DNA of 64,000 nt from Chryseosolibacter histidinae (lineage in GTDB: Bacteria > Bacteroidota > Bacteroidia > Cytophagales > Cyclobacteriaceae): the NCBI RefSeq assembly GCF_018598225.1, contig NZ_JAHESF010000009.1, positions 62,001-126,000 of the forward strand, given 5' to 3'. Made by a program: the position numbers and the translations under genes. Positions 35,373 through 45,508 of this stretch are shown here, piece by piece (positions within the stretch are counted from its first letter, which is position 1; each line of letters starts with the position of its first letter). The notes under the pieces were generated by a model. That model saw only the letters and a program-made list of their open reading frames with translations. It had not been told where the DNA came from and did not search any database.

Positions 35373-35891
35373 TTACTTTTGTGATCCCCGTGATTGTGCC
35401 TTTTGTAAGAGCTGTTCGAGCTTATTCTTTATTTTTACACCATAGTCGCCATCCCCAAGAGGGGCTACATAAAGCATATTGGCGCCATTATCATCAGGAA
35501 CGAAGCCGGACTGGCTATCCGGAGCCGTTTCTGTCTTTATCCAGTCGCCCTCGCTGACAAAACCCACGTAATAATCATAAAAAACGGTGTTCAGTTTATC
35601 GATATCAACGGAATACCGGACCTGGTACGTTTTAGTGCTGTCTTCTTCATCCCTGAACTTTCTAACTATCGATAAAACGCCATCGTTGATGGCAAAAGGT
35701 GTAACGATGGTTCCCATGTCAACAGGAAGCTGGTTGTCTGTGAAGTCTTTACAAAGCTTGTTCACATAATCCACCAGCGCCTTCTCGGCTTTTTTCTTTT
35801 TCGGATCCTGCGTTTTCTTTTGCGAAAAGACAGGGCAAGACAACAAGGTAAAAATGATGAGGGAGGGAATGAAACGATGCTGCTTTAACAT
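35373..35891 (-). CDS. Small exported protein of unknown function
   Basis: 172 residues. Signal peptide MLKQHRFIPSLIIFTLLSCPVFSQ, then a Lys-rich stretch (KKTQDPKKKKAEKALVDYV) and a compact domain (YQVRYSVDIDKLNTVFYDYYVGF, GANMLYVAPLGDGDYGVKIKNKLEQLLQKAQ). No family recognised. It stands alone between the four-gene operon and the sulfatase locus. Confidence 0.65.
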   Translation of the reverse strand: MLKQHRFIPSLIIFTLLSCPVFSQKKTQDPKKKKAEKALVDYVNKLCKDFTDNQLPVDMGTIVTPFAINDGVLSIVRKFRDEEDSTKTYQVRYSVDIDKLNTVFYDYYVGFVSEGDWIKTETAPDSQSGFVPDDNGANMLYVAPLGDGDYGVKIKNKLEQLLQKAQSRGSQK

Positions 35892-36076
35892 AAATGGGGT
35901 ACGAAAGTCTGATGTTTATTGGGTAGTCAGTTAAAGAGGCTGATCCTTATGACTGAACAATGTAAACGCAATATAGCAGTGGCAGCGTCATTGGACAATA
36001 CAGCGCCGGGGTTAGAATTTAGAGCGTATGATGAAGCCGGGCACAACTGTGCATATATGTGAGGAGATTTATCGAA

Positions 36077-36113
36077 CCTAAAAAGCCCGAAATCTTTACA
36101 ACTTCGGGCTTTT
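36077..36113 (-). terminator. Intrinsic terminator downstream of the 541-residue sulfatase
   Basis: Stem AAAAGCCCGAA/TTCGGGCTTTT (11 bp) with an 11-base loop, starting 24 bases after the stop at 36137. T-rich on both strands, so it may also work in the other direction. Confidence 0.8.
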
Positions 36114-36136
36114 CAATTCAGTAAGATTGAACCCGT

Positions 36137-37762
36137 TTATTGTGCTGCCACAGCGCTTCCAGGGATCTGCATCGGTTGTGCCGGTTTTATCTTGTCGTAA
36201 TTGACAACGCCGTTTTCTTCAGCCCACTTAAAAAAGTCTGACGACAATTCATTAACAACCGCGGGATATTGGCTGGCAACGTCTTTCGTTTCACCTCTGT
36301 CGGCTTCAAGGTCATAGAGCTCCCACTGATAGGCAGGGTAAGTGGAGACAATTTTCCATTTCCCTTTTCTTACGGCGCGGTTACCGGCACGCTCCCAGAA
36401 AATAGCGCCATTCCTTTCCACTGAATTGAGCTTGCCCGTTAAAACAGGTACCAGGCTTTTTCCGGGAAGGCTGTTCGGAGTAACGCCATTGTATTTTTCG
36501 GGATATTTGGCTCCCGCAAATTCGTAGAAGGTTGGTGCAATATCAACGAGGTGTGCAGTACCCTTCACCAGGTCGCCGCCTTTGATACGGTTAGGAAACC
36601 ACGCGATGAACGGAGAGCTGATGCCACCTTCATGCATGTTGTTTTTATATTGCCGCAAGGGTGTGTTGGAAACGTAAGCCCAGTTCTGCTCCTGGTAGTC
36701 GTACGAGCCGGGCGATCCAATGGGACCCGTATTGCGCGGTGGTTTTCGGTTGTAACCTGCAAATCCACCCTGCGCTCCGTTATCGGAAATAAAAATGATC
36801 AGTGTGTTATCGTCCTTTTTTAATTCTTTCAGCTTGCCCAGGATTCTCCCGATGTTTTGATCAACCCGGTCGACCATGGCTGCATATACTTCCATCTTGG
36901 CTTTCCACAATTGTTTCTGGTCGTAAGTCAGATTCTCCCATCTCGGAACTTCAGGGTCGCGGGCGGCAACAGATTGTCCGGGAGAAAGGATGCCCAGATC
37001 ACGTTGTCTGATCAAACGTTGTTGACGTACCGAGTCCCATCCGATATCATACTTACCCTTATACTTATCTATATCTTCCTGCACGGCCTGCAATGGCCAA
37101 TGCGGCGCATTAAATGCCACGTATAAAAAGAAGGGCTTCCCGGTTTTATTTTGCTCATCCAAAAAGCCCAAAGCGTTATCAACGATCTTGTCAGTGAGGT
37201 ACTCGCCTGGTTTCAGTTTTTCCTTCCGGTTATTTTTGATCAGCTCAACAGGAGGTGCCTGTCCGTATTTTCCTATATCAAAGTAATTGCTGGCCCCCGG
37301 GATAAATCCATAGAACTGCTCGAAGCCCCGTTGATTGGGCCATGACAAACTATCTTTGCCCACGTGTGATTTACCCGACATCAACGTGCTGTACCCGTTT
37401 TGCTTCAACACCTCGGCGAGCGTCAGCGACTCCTTGTTCAGATAACCCTGGTAAGCGGGCAGTCCCAGGTTTACATCAAAATACCCGATACCTGCTCGAT
37501 GCGGATACTGGCCAGTGAGCAACGAAGCACGTGTGGGTGCGCATATCGAGTTATTATAGAATTCACGAAAACGAATTCCTTCCGCGGCAAGCCGGTCAAG
37601 GTTCGGCGTTCGGATCTCTGAGCCGTAAGAACCTATATCGGAAAAACCCATATCATCCACCATCATGAGAATGATGTTTGGCTTTTTTTCGTCCTGCTTC
37701 TTTTGAGCGTTTATTGCCGTAAAAGCTGACAGCAATAGAATTAGGGTACAAAGTTTTTGCAT
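36137..37762 (-). CDS. Formylglycine-type sulfatase, 541 residues
   Basis: Signal peptide (about 1-19, ending INAQ), then a type I sulfatase: metal-binding DD36-37 (ILMMVDDMGFSDIGSYG), the activation motif C74-A-P-T-R78 followed by ASLLTGQ, HWPLQ, and FISDNGAQGG for the remaining metal and substrate ligands. Cys74 must be oxidised to formylglycine, which fits the FGE gene at 47115. The enzyme hydrolyses a sulfate ester, probably in the periplasm; the substrate (glycan or aryl sulfate) is undetermined. It is separated from the larger sulfatase by a terminator-like hairpin, so it may have its own promoter or depend on read-through. Confidence 0.93.
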   Translation of the reverse strand: MQKLCTLILLLSAFTAINAQKKQDEKKPNIILMMVDDMGFSDIGSYGSEIRTPNLDRLAAEGIRFREFYNNSICAPTRASLLTGQYPHRAGIGYFDVNLGLPAYQGYLNKESLTLAEVLKQNGYSTLMSGKSHVGKDSLSWPNQRGFEQFYGFIPGASNYFDIGKYGQAPPVELIKNNRKEKLKPGEYLTDKIVDNALGFLDEQNKTGKPFFLYVAFNAPHWPLQAVQEDIDKYKGKYDIGWDSVRQQRLIRQRDLGILSPGQSVAARDPEVPRWENLTYDQKQLWKAKMEVYAAMVDRVDQNIGRILGKLKELKKDDNTLIIFISDNGAQGGFAGYNRKPPRNTGPIGSPGSYDYQEQNWAYVSNTPLRQYKNNMHEGGISSPFIAWFPNRIKGGDLVKGTAHLVDIAPTFYEFAGAKYPEKYNGVTPNSLPGKSLVPVLTGKLNSVERNGAIFWERAGNRAVRKGKWKIVSTYPAYQWELYDLEADRGETKDVASQYPAVVNELSSDFFKWAEENGVVNYDKIKPAQPMQIPGSAVAAQ

Positions 37763-38059
37763 CGGTGATTAATTAAGAGTTTCTAACTATTTACGCGTTC
37801 GCGTTTTTAAAAGAGCAGAACTGAATTTACAAACTTTAAGGTGATAAATGCTTTGTCGTTGACAAGAATCCATCAAGGTTCCACGTAATATTTTGGTTCC
37901 ATTGGATCCGCAATAGCGACAGTTCTTTATTCGCCTGCTGCTGTTCGGTTATGTTACCGGCCAGCAAGTATGCTGGAAATAAGGTCAAAAGGTCCGTCCG
38001 TTATTCCACCATAACGGAGCGGACCTGATCATAAACGCCTTGAATGATCTATTGACCCT
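37763..38059. other. Intergenic region between the two sulfatase genes
   Basis: About 297 bases. Apart from the strong hairpin at 37990-38026 nothing is recognisable; no TAnnTTTG was found in front of the 541-residue sulfatase, nor a copy of the 17-bp box seen at 45509 and 45803. Confidence 0.5.
37990..38026 (-). terminator. Terminator hairpin with loop GGUGGA after the 772-residue sulfatase
   Basis: 15-bp stem with a single bulged G, loop GGUGGA in the minus-strand RNA, followed by TTTT. It lies 34 bases past the stop at 38060 and would end the SusC-SusD-sulfatase transcript. The exposed loop is complementary to the UCCACC motifs found in the SusC leader and in the hairpin loop of the divergent leader. 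Confidence 0.75.
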
Positions 38060-40378
38060 TTATCTGCTGCCCAGCGAAATAGACTGTGTTCCTGTTTCAA
38101 CCACCACAACATTCAGCTTACCATTGAATGGGAAGGTGCCTTTATAACGATCCGACACTTGCGTGATCAGATCGCGGCCCACATTGATCTCATCATTCGT
38201 ACGAATGTTTGCCTGGGCTTTTACTATAGGTGCCTCAGCCACTTTGATATCATTGATGTACAGCTCGTGTGTTCCAGCAGGGTCAGTTACATTCTTAGCC
38301 TCTGTGTAGTTGAGAACATATTTCAGGCTGACTTTACCAGCAGGTACCGGCTTGCCGGACGCCAGGTGGCTCACGGTAATGCCTGCGTTGTTGGTGACCT
38401 GAAATTTTCCGTCCTTGATGAAAAGGCTCACCCCGCTGAAACGTCCGCCGACCGCAAACAATACGCCTTCAGTACCTTTGCCTATTTCAGCGTCGGCAGT
38501 GATCACGTATGATTTCAGTGGTGTGATCGGGTTGGCTACCCCATACACCTGGGGTGCCTCGGGATAAAACACCGTACGGGTAGCATTGTTGTTGACGTAC
38601 AGCTTCGTATAATCAAGCTCCTTTTCAGTTCCATCTTTCAAGGGGTAGATATTGTAACGCGCTGCCTCACTGTCAAAAAGCTCCTGGAGCTCTTTCAGCT
38701 TTTCAGGATATTTCTCCGCCACATTGAAACGTTCATTGAAGTCCTCGTTCAGGTTATAAAGCTCCCATTTGTCTTTGCTGAAGTCTTCACCTTTCTTATG
38801 AAGGGTGCCGGCTTTCCAGCCATCTTTGTAGATGGAGCGTGAGCCCATGATCTCATAGTGCTGAACGGTGTGACGTGACGGCGCATGGGTGTTGTTAATG
38901 CTGTACGCAAGGCTGGTGCCTTCAATCCGCTCCTGAGGATAGCCGTTGATCACCGCTGGGATCTGCGCACCGATCAGCTCGACCGTTGTGGGAAGAATAT
39001 CGATCAGGTGAGCATATTGATCTCTGATCCCTCCTTTCTCTTTAATTCCTTTTGGATAAAATACGATGAGGGGATTCCTGGTTCCGCCTTCGGAGTTAGC
39101 ATCCTGCTTCCATTGCTTGAAAGGAGTATTGGCTGCCATGGCCCATCCCAACGGATAGTTTGCCCTTGATGCTTCTGTACCTAACTTATCGAGATCCTGC
39201 AGGTTCGCCTCAAAACGTTGCTGGTCTGTCCAGCTTGGATCATTGCGATTAATGATCCCGGTTAATGTACCTTCCTTGCTGGCGCCATTGTCGCCCACCG
39301 AAACAAAGATCAGGGTATTCTCCAACTGGTTGATCTTTTTCAGATAGTCCACCACGCGGCCGATCTCGTAATCTGTGTGAGAAACAAACCCTGCATAAAC
39401 TTCCATGAACCGGGCAAACACTTTCTTTTCGTCAACTGAAAGAGAATCCCACGGTTTGATGCCCGCGTTTCTCGGCGGCAATACAGTTCCTTTGGGGACC
39501 ACGCCAAGCCTGATCTGCTGCTCAAGAACTTTCTCGCGATACTTGTCCCAACCCGAATCGAATTTGCCTTTGTACTTATCAGACCATTCTTTCGCTACCT
39601 GGTGTGGCGCGTGGCCGGCGCCGGGCGCGAAATAGAGAAAAAACGGTTTGGCAGCGTCGATCGATTTTTGTTCTGCGATGTAACCGATGGCCTTGTCGGC
39701 AATACGTGTGGTGAAATGTTTACCATCCGCTTCGGGCTCTACCTTACGCGTGTCGTCATATACCGTAGGATGCCATTGGTCTGTGGATCCACCGAGGAAA
39801 CCATAATAGTGATCAAACCCTCTTCCCGTAGGCCACCGGTTGAACGGCCCCAGCGCGGTTGCATCTGATGGCGGCGTCAGGTGCCACTTACCTACGGCAT
39901 AGGTGTTATAACCATTCTCGCGAAGTATTTCAGCAATGGTTGCTTTTTCGAATGGCATGAATCCATCATAGCCGGGTGCACCGATGGCAGTGTTGGGGAA
40001 CAGGCCCATGTGAACAGAGTGAGAATTTCTTCCGGTCAGCAATGCAGCACGTGTAGGAGAGCAGATCGCCGTGGTGTGAAAGTTCGTGTAGCGCAGGCCG
40101 TTGTTGGCAAGGTTGTCAAGCGTGGGTGTTTCGATCAATCCGCCAAAGGTGCTGACGGCGCCGTAACCGACATCATCAAGCAGGATCCAAACCACATTGG
40201 GCGCACCCTGAGGAGCTTTCTTCCTGGCGGGCCACCATTGCTGGGTCTCTGCAAGGTTGCGGCCGGTCTTTCCCTGGTACTGCTGAACAGGGTCGTGTTG
40301 GGCAAATACGCTGCCGATCAATCCTCCGCTTATGGCAAGCAGCGAAAGGGCAGTCTTGAAATTTCTGTAAAGGATCAT
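38060..40378 (-). CDS. Formylglycine-type arylsulfatase with C-terminal beta domain, 772 residues
   Basis: Signal peptide (about 1-27, ending SVFAQ). The sulfatase core has WILLDDVGYGAVSTFGG, activation motif C106-S-P-T-R110 (ICSPTRAALLTGR), GKWHLTPP, FFLYFAPGAGHAPHQ, and FVSVGDNGASKEG. It resembles the AtsA-like arylsulfatase group by length and the LGPFNRWPTGRGFDHYYGF stretch. Residues about 600-772 form an additional beta-sandwich (FSGVSLFIKDGKFQVTNN, GTHELYINDIKVAEAPI). Cys106 requires formylglycine conversion. It is third after SusC and SusD in a probable operon, 46 bases past the susD stop, which suggests that sulfated material bound by SusCD is desulfated in the periplasm. Confidence 0.93.
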   Translation of the reverse strand: MILYRNFKTALSLLAISGGLIGSVFAQHDPVQQYQGKTGRNLAETQQWWPARKKAPQGAPNVVWILLDDVGYGAVSTFGGLIETPTLDNLANNGLRYTNFHTTAICSPTRAALLTGRNSHSVHMGLFPNTAIGAPGYDGFMPFEKATIAEILRENGYNTYAVGKWHLTPPSDATALGPFNRWPTGRGFDHYYGFLGGSTDQWHPTVYDDTRKVEPEADGKHFTTRIADKAIGYIAEQKSIDAAKPFFLYFAPGAGHAPHQVAKEWSDKYKGKFDSGWDKYREKVLEQQIRLGVVPKGTVLPPRNAGIKPWDSLSVDEKKVFARFMEVYAGFVSHTDYEIGRVVDYLKKINQLENTLIFVSVGDNGASKEGTLTGIINRNDPSWTDQQRFEANLQDLDKLGTEASRANYPLGWAMAANTPFKQWKQDANSEGGTRNPLIVFYPKGIKEKGGIRDQYAHLIDILPTTVELIGAQIPAVINGYPQERIEGTSLAYSINNTHAPSRHTVQHYEIMGSRSIYKDGWKAGTLHKKGEDFSKDKWELYNLNEDFNERFNVAEKYPEKLKELQELFDSEAARYNIYPLKDGTEKELDYTKLYVNNNATRTVFYPEAPQVYGVANPITPLKSYVITADAEIGKGTEGVLFAVGGRFSGVSLFIKDGKFQVTNNAGITVSHLASGKPVPAGKVSLKYVLNYTEAKNVTDPAGTHELYINDIKVAEAPIVKAQANIRTNDEINVGRDLITQVSDRYKGTFPFNGKLNVVVVETGTQSISLGSR

Positions 40379-40424
40379 GGCACTTGGTTTTAAATATTAA
40401 AGAATGTTCTGGTAATTCTATTTT

Positions 40425-42014
40425 TCACTTCCACAGATCGTTCTGCTCGAGCAGCAGGTTGTTATCCAATTCGATCTGGGGTATCGGAAACCACCGGTTC
40501 CTGTCCACCGCGTTGATCTTGCCGGCAGCATGAAGCTTCTGAACGAACGAAGGATTTCCGGCTGCGTCACGTTGCCTGATGAGATCGAACCAGCGCTGAT
40601 ACTCATAGAACAGCTCGAGCTGTCGTTCGAGGTAAACTGCTTCCCGAAACTGATCTTGTGAGAGTCCCGGTGTGAGATCCGGAAGCCCGGCCCTGCTTCG
40701 CACCCTGTTGATGGACTTATAAGCTTTCGCTGTAGGACCATTGGCTTCGTTCTCAGCTTCTGCGTGGATTAGCAACAGCTCTGCGTAGCGAAGCAGCGTT
40801 ACATTGGTTGCCGCCTCTGACGGAACCGCTACGAAGGCCGTTGGGTCAAAACACTTATTGATGTATGGAATGGAGTCTCCCGGGTAAGCGGGGTTCGCAA
40901 GGGGTGTTCCGAACTTCGCTCCTGTTCTTGGGTTCACAAAAAGTGTCGCAAAGGTGACTTTTTTTCTTTTGTCGTTAGGCTGATAAAGTTTGTAAGTGCT
41001 GAATGACTTATCCGTGCCCTTCGTATAAAAATTCACCTGGTCGGCATAGGTTCCTATCACACCAAAGCTTGAAGGGAACCGGGGAAGTGTGCGTGGAAAA
41101 TCATTCCGGCCCTGTGACTGAAATCCCGTAAGGAACTGCGCCGAAAAAATGTGCTCCTCGTTATTCTTGTAAGCAGGTAAAAACACGTGAGCATAATCAG
41201 CGCGGAGATTGTAGTTGTAGGATCCGGTACCACCATCGGCATGTGATAATACCTCCTCTGCCTTGTTCACGGCATCCTGGTAGTGTGAGGTGATCCTCAA
41301 AGGAAACGAGGCCTTGGTCAGGTATACTTTGGCAAGAAGGGCTTTGGCCGCCCCGGCCGTTGCTCTTCCGATGTCGCCGCCCGCATACGAAGCAGGCAAA
41401 ACAGCCGCGGCTTCGGTCAGATCCTGTTCTATCTGCGCGTAGACTTCTGCCGTTGAAGATTTCGCGATGTAATAATCAGTAGCTTTAACATAGTTTTGAT
41501 TTTTTGTGATCAGCGGAACATCGCCCCACAACCTCACGATGTTAAAATAAATAAAAGCCCTGTTGAATTTTGCTTCGCCTATGTATCGGTTTTTAAGCGC
41601 CGTGTTACTTCCAAAGTCAATACCCGGAATTTTGTCGATCGCTACATTCGCCTTCCTGACACCCGCGTAGTGCTGCTGCCAGTTCTCATAAAAGGTACGG
41701 TTGGTAGAAGAGTGATTGTGTACTGACAGCGACCTCACATCAGCGTTGGTCGCACCAGGGCCCGGGTATTGTTCGTCCGTAGCAAACTCCATCCCCACCT
41801 GAAGCAGTGAATTGTAAGGAGATTGTCCTGATCCGGTTGAGCCGCCTGCATTGTAGAAAAAGTAGGTGGCATTCACAGCCGTCAACGCATCGGCTGGTGT
41901 TTTATAATATTGGTCTTCTGAAATGGCCGACTTCGGTTCTTCTGCCAGGAAATCGCTGCATGAAACAGCCACCGATGAAAGGATGGCGAACAAAATGTAT
42001 CTGAAATTTTTCAT
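40425..42014 (-). CDS. SusD/RagB family outer-membrane lipoprotein
   Basis: 529 residues, lipoprotein Cys19 (ILSSVAVSCSDFLAEEP). Typical SusD N-terminus (SEDQYYKTPADALTAVNATYFF), TPR-like helices (NRAFIYFNIVRLWGDVPLITKN, AAGAAKALLAKVYLTKA), and C-terminal RYAELLLIHAEAENE and RSRAGLPDLTPGLSQDQFREAVYLERQLELFYEYQRWFDLIRQ. SusD proteins sit as a lid on the SusC barrel and bind the substrate. Gene order SusC-SusD is canonical with a 26-base gap. The cargo is predicted to carry sulfate esters because two sulfatases follow; no glycoside hydrolase is present in this locus. Confidence 0.95.
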   Translation of the reverse strand: MKNFRYILFAILSSVAVSCSDFLAEEPKSAISEDQYYKTPADALTAVNATYFFYNAGGSTGSGQSPYNSLLQVGMEFATDEQYPGPGATNADVRSLSVHNHSSTNRTFYENWQQHYAGVRKANVAIDKIPGIDFGSNTALKNRYIGEAKFNRAFIYFNIVRLWGDVPLITKNQNYVKATDYYIAKSSTAEVYAQIEQDLTEAAAVLPASYAGGDIGRATAGAAKALLAKVYLTKASFPLRITSHYQDAVNKAEEVLSHADGGTGSYNYNLRADYAHVFLPAYKNNEEHIFSAQFLTGFQSQGRNDFPRTLPRFPSSFGVIGTYADQVNFYTKGTDKSFSTYKLYQPNDKRKKVTFATLFVNPRTGAKFGTPLANPAYPGDSIPYINKCFDPTAFVAVPSEAATNVTLLRYAELLLIHAEAENEANGPTAKAYKSINRVRSRAGLPDLTPGLSQDQFREAVYLERQLELFYEYQRWFDLIRQRDAAGNPSFVQKLHAAGKINAVDRNRWFPIPQIELDNNLLLEQNDLWK

Positions 42015-42040
42015 GATTCCGTGTGTTAAGATTTTACCAG

Positions 42041-45000
42041 TTAGAATGACAATTGAACACCGCCCTGAATGGATTTATTGTTCGGGTAAACACCGTTGTC
42101 CACACCGCGGCTGATCAGCTCCTGCCCGTTCCGGCTCGCCTCCGGATCGTAGCCGGTATAATCTGTAAGAGTCCAGTAATTCTGAGCAGACACATAGAAC
42201 CTGAGCGACTTGATGCCGAGCTTGGAAGTCAGCGTTTGCGGAATGGTGTATCCTAAAGAAACATTTTTCAATCGCAGGTAAGAGGCATCTTCTATGAACC
42301 GGTCAGCCAGGGTAATTGCCGGGTCCTGGTATGCAGCTTTCACATCGGTATTTGTATTTCCGGGGTCATCCGCTCCACGCGTGCCGGGCACCCGGTATGC
42401 ATCCGCTGCAGCCTTGGCGCCATTACCCGCTCCGTTGTTCAGCTCGAGCTGCGCGCGGTTTTGATTGTATAACTTGCCGCCGATGGAAGCCTGGAAGAAC
42501 ACAGCAAGGTCAAAACCTTTGTAGGCGAATGTGTTGGTCAGGCCTACATTGACACCAGGTTCATTGGCGATCACCACGCGGTCTCCCGCCTGCGTAATCA
42601 CGCCATCGACGAGGATGTCTTTATATTTCTGAGCACCAACACCTTTGAAGGCCTGTGGTGTCAGGGCATTCGGGCCTTCTTCTCCCGGCTGTATCAATCC
42701 ATCGGTTTTATATACAATGAATGAGCCCAATGGCTTGCCCACTTCAATCACGGAAGGCGCGTTGGTATTGGGAACAATTCGCGTTACACCGTTGCCCAGA
42801 TCCAGCACCTCGTTGTGATTGGTGGAAAAGACCAGGATCGTATTCCATCTGAATGCGCCTACTGCATTCTGTGTGTTGAAGCTTACTTCAAGTCCCCGGT
42901 TAGCAACGGCACCGAGGTTCTGGTACACCGCCGCCTGCTGACCGGAGTTTACGTTACCCCCCACCGCCAGGCCTGAAGTTCCGGGTACGATAGCATTCAA
43001 TAAAAGGTCGGTGGTCTTCTTGTAGTAGTAATCAACCACAATGTTCACACGGTTATCGAGCACGCCGATGTCGGCGCCAATGTCGACCTGTACAGTCTTT
43101 TCCCAGCCAAGATCAGGGTTGGCCACGTTTGTGGGAGCGTATCCTGACACGGTTTGATTGTTGAAGTTGTACCGGAAGTAGCTCAGCTGTGATAGTGAAG
43201 AATACGGAGGAATGGATTGATTGCCGGTGATGCCTACACTTGCCCGGAGCTTGAGGAATGTAACGGGCTGTACACTTTTCAGGAAATCTTCTTCGTGCAC
43301 ATTCCAGCCCACTGCCGCCGAAGGGAAATAACCCCACTTGTTTTGCGTGCCGAAACGTGAAGAGCCATCCGAACGGATCGTGAGCGTGAGCAAATATTTG
43401 TCTTTCAAACTGTAGTTAACCCGGGCAAGCCATGAGGCCAAAGACCATTGGCTGTAGGAAGAAGACGGAGAACCCGGTGTGACGGCGGTGCCCAGGTTGT
43501 TATAGTCAAAAAAATCGGACGAAAAATTACTGGCCGTTGCCACCACACTCTCCGTTGTAGAGCGTTGTGCGGTGAAGCCGGCAACAGCATTCACAACATG
43601 GATCTGGTTGAAAGTATTGGAATAGTTGATGGTGTTTTCGTTGAGCCAGTTGAAAGTATTGATGCTTCCAACCGTAGCCGTTCCTTTTGAAGCCAGGCCT
43701 TCCTGCGTCGAGTTGGGCAGGTAACGGTTTTGTTTGTTGATCACCACATCTGTTCCGAACAACACCTTTGCGCTGAGGTGCTCGTTGATCTTATACTCTC
43801 CGGAGATGTTTGCCAGCAACCGGCTTGTGCGGGTTTCGTTGATCTGGTTGTACAGCGAGTTGATCGGATTGGCCAGCGCCTGATCAAGGCCGGAGATCAC
43901 CAGGAACGTTCCATCGTTGTTATATACGGGAAGCGACGCGGGCGACTGAAGTAAATTCGGGATGATCGCATCGGGGGCCACTTTTGCAGCAATGTTGCTG
44001 GCGTTGACATAAGAAAGGATCCTGAACCTGTCATTGAATTCATGGTCGATATTGAATCTCCCGGAATACCGGGTGAAGCCGGTGTTCTTGATCACGCCGT
44101 CCTGGTCGAAGTAATTTCCCGAAAAAGCCAGTTTGGTTTTTTCGTTTCCAGACAAGAACGACAGGCTGTGGCTTTGAATGGCAGCTTGCGTGAAGGCTTC
44201 TTTCTGCCAGTCTGTTCCGGTGCCCAGCGTATCGAGGGTATAACCTCCGGCTTCCGCAGCCGCGAGATAAGCTTTGTTGGCAGATTTTAAATTGGCGACA
44301 GCTGTTGCGCTGGTGTTGAACGCGGCATCTTTTCTGAGCTGCCACCATTCGCCCGCCGTCAGCAATGGCAGGGTTCTTACCACCTCCTGCACGCCGTAAT
44401 ATCCGTCGTAGTGAATGGAAGATCCCTCCGAAGTTCCTTTTTTGGTTGTGATCAGGATCACACCGTTAGCTCCGCGCGAACCGTAAATGGCAGTAGCCGA
44501 AGCATCTTTGAGCACATCGACCGATTCGATGTCGGCTGAGTTGAGCGACGAAAGCGGATTGATCTTCGGGCCGTTGGTAACACCTGCATCCACAAGGCCG
44601 TAATCATTGTTGATCGGGAAACCATCGATCACATATAACGGGTCGCTGGAGGCCGTAATAGAGTTACTGCCCCTGATCTGCACGCTAACACCGCCACCGG
44701 GTTGTCCGGATGTTTGGGTTACAATAGCGCCAGCCACAGCGCCCTGAAGCAGCCGCTCCACCGAAGCAACGGGCTGCGATCTCAGCTCTGCAGGTATTGA
44801 CGAAACCGAACCGGTAATGTCTTTTCTTTTTTGCTCGCCATAACCGATCACAACAACTTCATCGAGCACGTTGTCGCCATTCAAAGAGACTTCTATTGTC
44901 TCTTCGGTCACCTCATAAACCTCTACCTCCTGGGTTTTAAATCCGGTCAGGCTGACAACAACGCTGAACGGCAATTCTTTTCGCGCCTGAATGCTGAACT

Positions 45001-45166
45001 CCCCGTTGACATCGGAAGAGGCATACACATTGGTGCCTTTGATCAGGATGGTAGCGCCAGGCAAGGGCTCTCCCGAATCATCCTTGATCACACCCTTTAC
45101 AACCTCCTGGGCATACGCATGTTGAATAATGGTCGCAAAAACGACAATCAGTAAAATTCTTTTCAT
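42041..45166 (-). CDS. SusC/RagA family TonB-linked outer-membrane transporter
   Basis: 1041 residues. Signal peptide ending HAYAQ, carboxypeptidase-like domain (GVIKDDSGEPLPGATILIKGT), TonB-box-like LDEVVVIGYGEQKRKDITGSVSSI, plug (VQIRGSNSITASSDPLYVIDGFPIN, IESVDVLKDASATAIYGSRGANGVILITTKKG), and a barrel ending SIQGGVQLSF. AAGGAG lies 8 bases before the ATG. It is first in the SusC-SusD-sulfatase unit. It has a leader of about 360 bases containing a box over the start site, a nearby inverted copy, and three UCCACC motifs, so both transcriptional and post-transcriptional control are likely. Confidence 0.95.
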   Translation of the reverse strand: MKRILLIVVFATIIQHAYAQEVVKGVIKDDSGEPLPGATILIKGTNVYASSDVNGEFSIQARKELPFSVVVSLTGFKTQEVEVYEVTEETIEVSLNGDNVLDEVVVIGYGEQKRKDITGSVSSIPAELRSQPVASVERLLQGAVAGAIVTQTSGQPGGGVSVQIRGSNSITASSDPLYVIDGFPINNDYGLVDAGVTNGPKINPLSSLNSADIESVDVLKDASATAIYGSRGANGVILITTKKGTSEGSSIHYDGYYGVQEVVRTLPLLTAGEWWQLRKDAAFNTSATAVANLKSANKAYLAAAEAGGYTLDTLGTGTDWQKEAFTQAAIQSHSLSFLSGNEKTKLAFSGNYFDQDGVIKNTGFTRYSGRFNIDHEFNDRFRILSYVNASNIAAKVAPDAIIPNLLQSPASLPVYNNDGTFLVISGLDQALANPINSLYNQINETRTSRLLANISGEYKINEHLSAKVLFGTDVVINKQNRYLPNSTQEGLASKGTATVGSINTFNWLNENTINYSNTFNQIHVVNAVAGFTAQRSTTESVVATASNFSSDFFDYNNLGTAVTPGSPSSSYSQWSLASWLARVNYSLKDKYLLTLTIRSDGSSRFGTQNKWGYFPSAAVGWNVHEEDFLKSVQPVTFLKLRASVGITGNQSIPPYSSLSQLSYFRYNFNNQTVSGYAPTNVANPDLGWEKTVQVDIGADIGVLDNRVNIVVDYYYKKTTDLLLNAIVPGTSGLAVGGNVNSGQQAAVYQNLGAVANRGLEVSFNTQNAVGAFRWNTILVFSTNHNEVLDLGNGVTRIVPNTNAPSVIEVGKPLGSFIVYKTDGLIQPGEEGPNALTPQAFKGVGAQKYKDILVDGVITQAGDRVVIANEPGVNVGLTNTFAYKGFDLAVFFQASIGGKLYNQNRAQLELNNGAGNGAKAAADAYRVPGTRGADDPGNTNTDVKAAYQDPAITLADRFIEDASYLRLKNVSLGYTIPQTLTSKLGIKSLRFYVSAQNYWTLTDYTGYDPEASRNGQELISRGVDNGVYPNNKSIQGGVQLSF

Positions 45167-45470
45167 TTGTGGGCTCCTTAAAATTTAGTTTGATCTTCTA
45201 TTCGAATTAAAATCACATCGCACGACCGGGCGATGCATCGCTTACATCGGCCTCCGGCAGCTTTCGGGAAGGCCTTGACTCGCCATGAGAACAGATCGTT
45301 GGTCAACCGTTAGCGCCATAAAATTTAAATCCAGTGATAGATGAATCGATCGCTTAAACGCTCAGGTCTTACGTGAGCACATGGAGTAACCTGTGGTGGA
45401 GGCAGGACGCCAGAAATTCTTTGAGCTTACGCTCTCCTAAATCTCAATGGTGGAAATCCGGTGGAATGAA

Positions 45471-45487
45471 CCTATTGAATAAGTAAA
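45471..45487. promoter_or_regulatory. Second, degenerate copy of the 17-bp box
   Basis: Reads CCTATTGAATAAGTAAA on the plus strand, 14 of 17 matches to TCTATCGAWTWAGTAGA, in the opposite orientation to the copy at 45509. It is either a second operator or the partner arm of a 13-of-14 bp stem in the SusC leader RNA. Confidence 0.5.
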
Positions 45488-45508
45488 ATCTGGTGGGAGA
45501 TCTTAAAG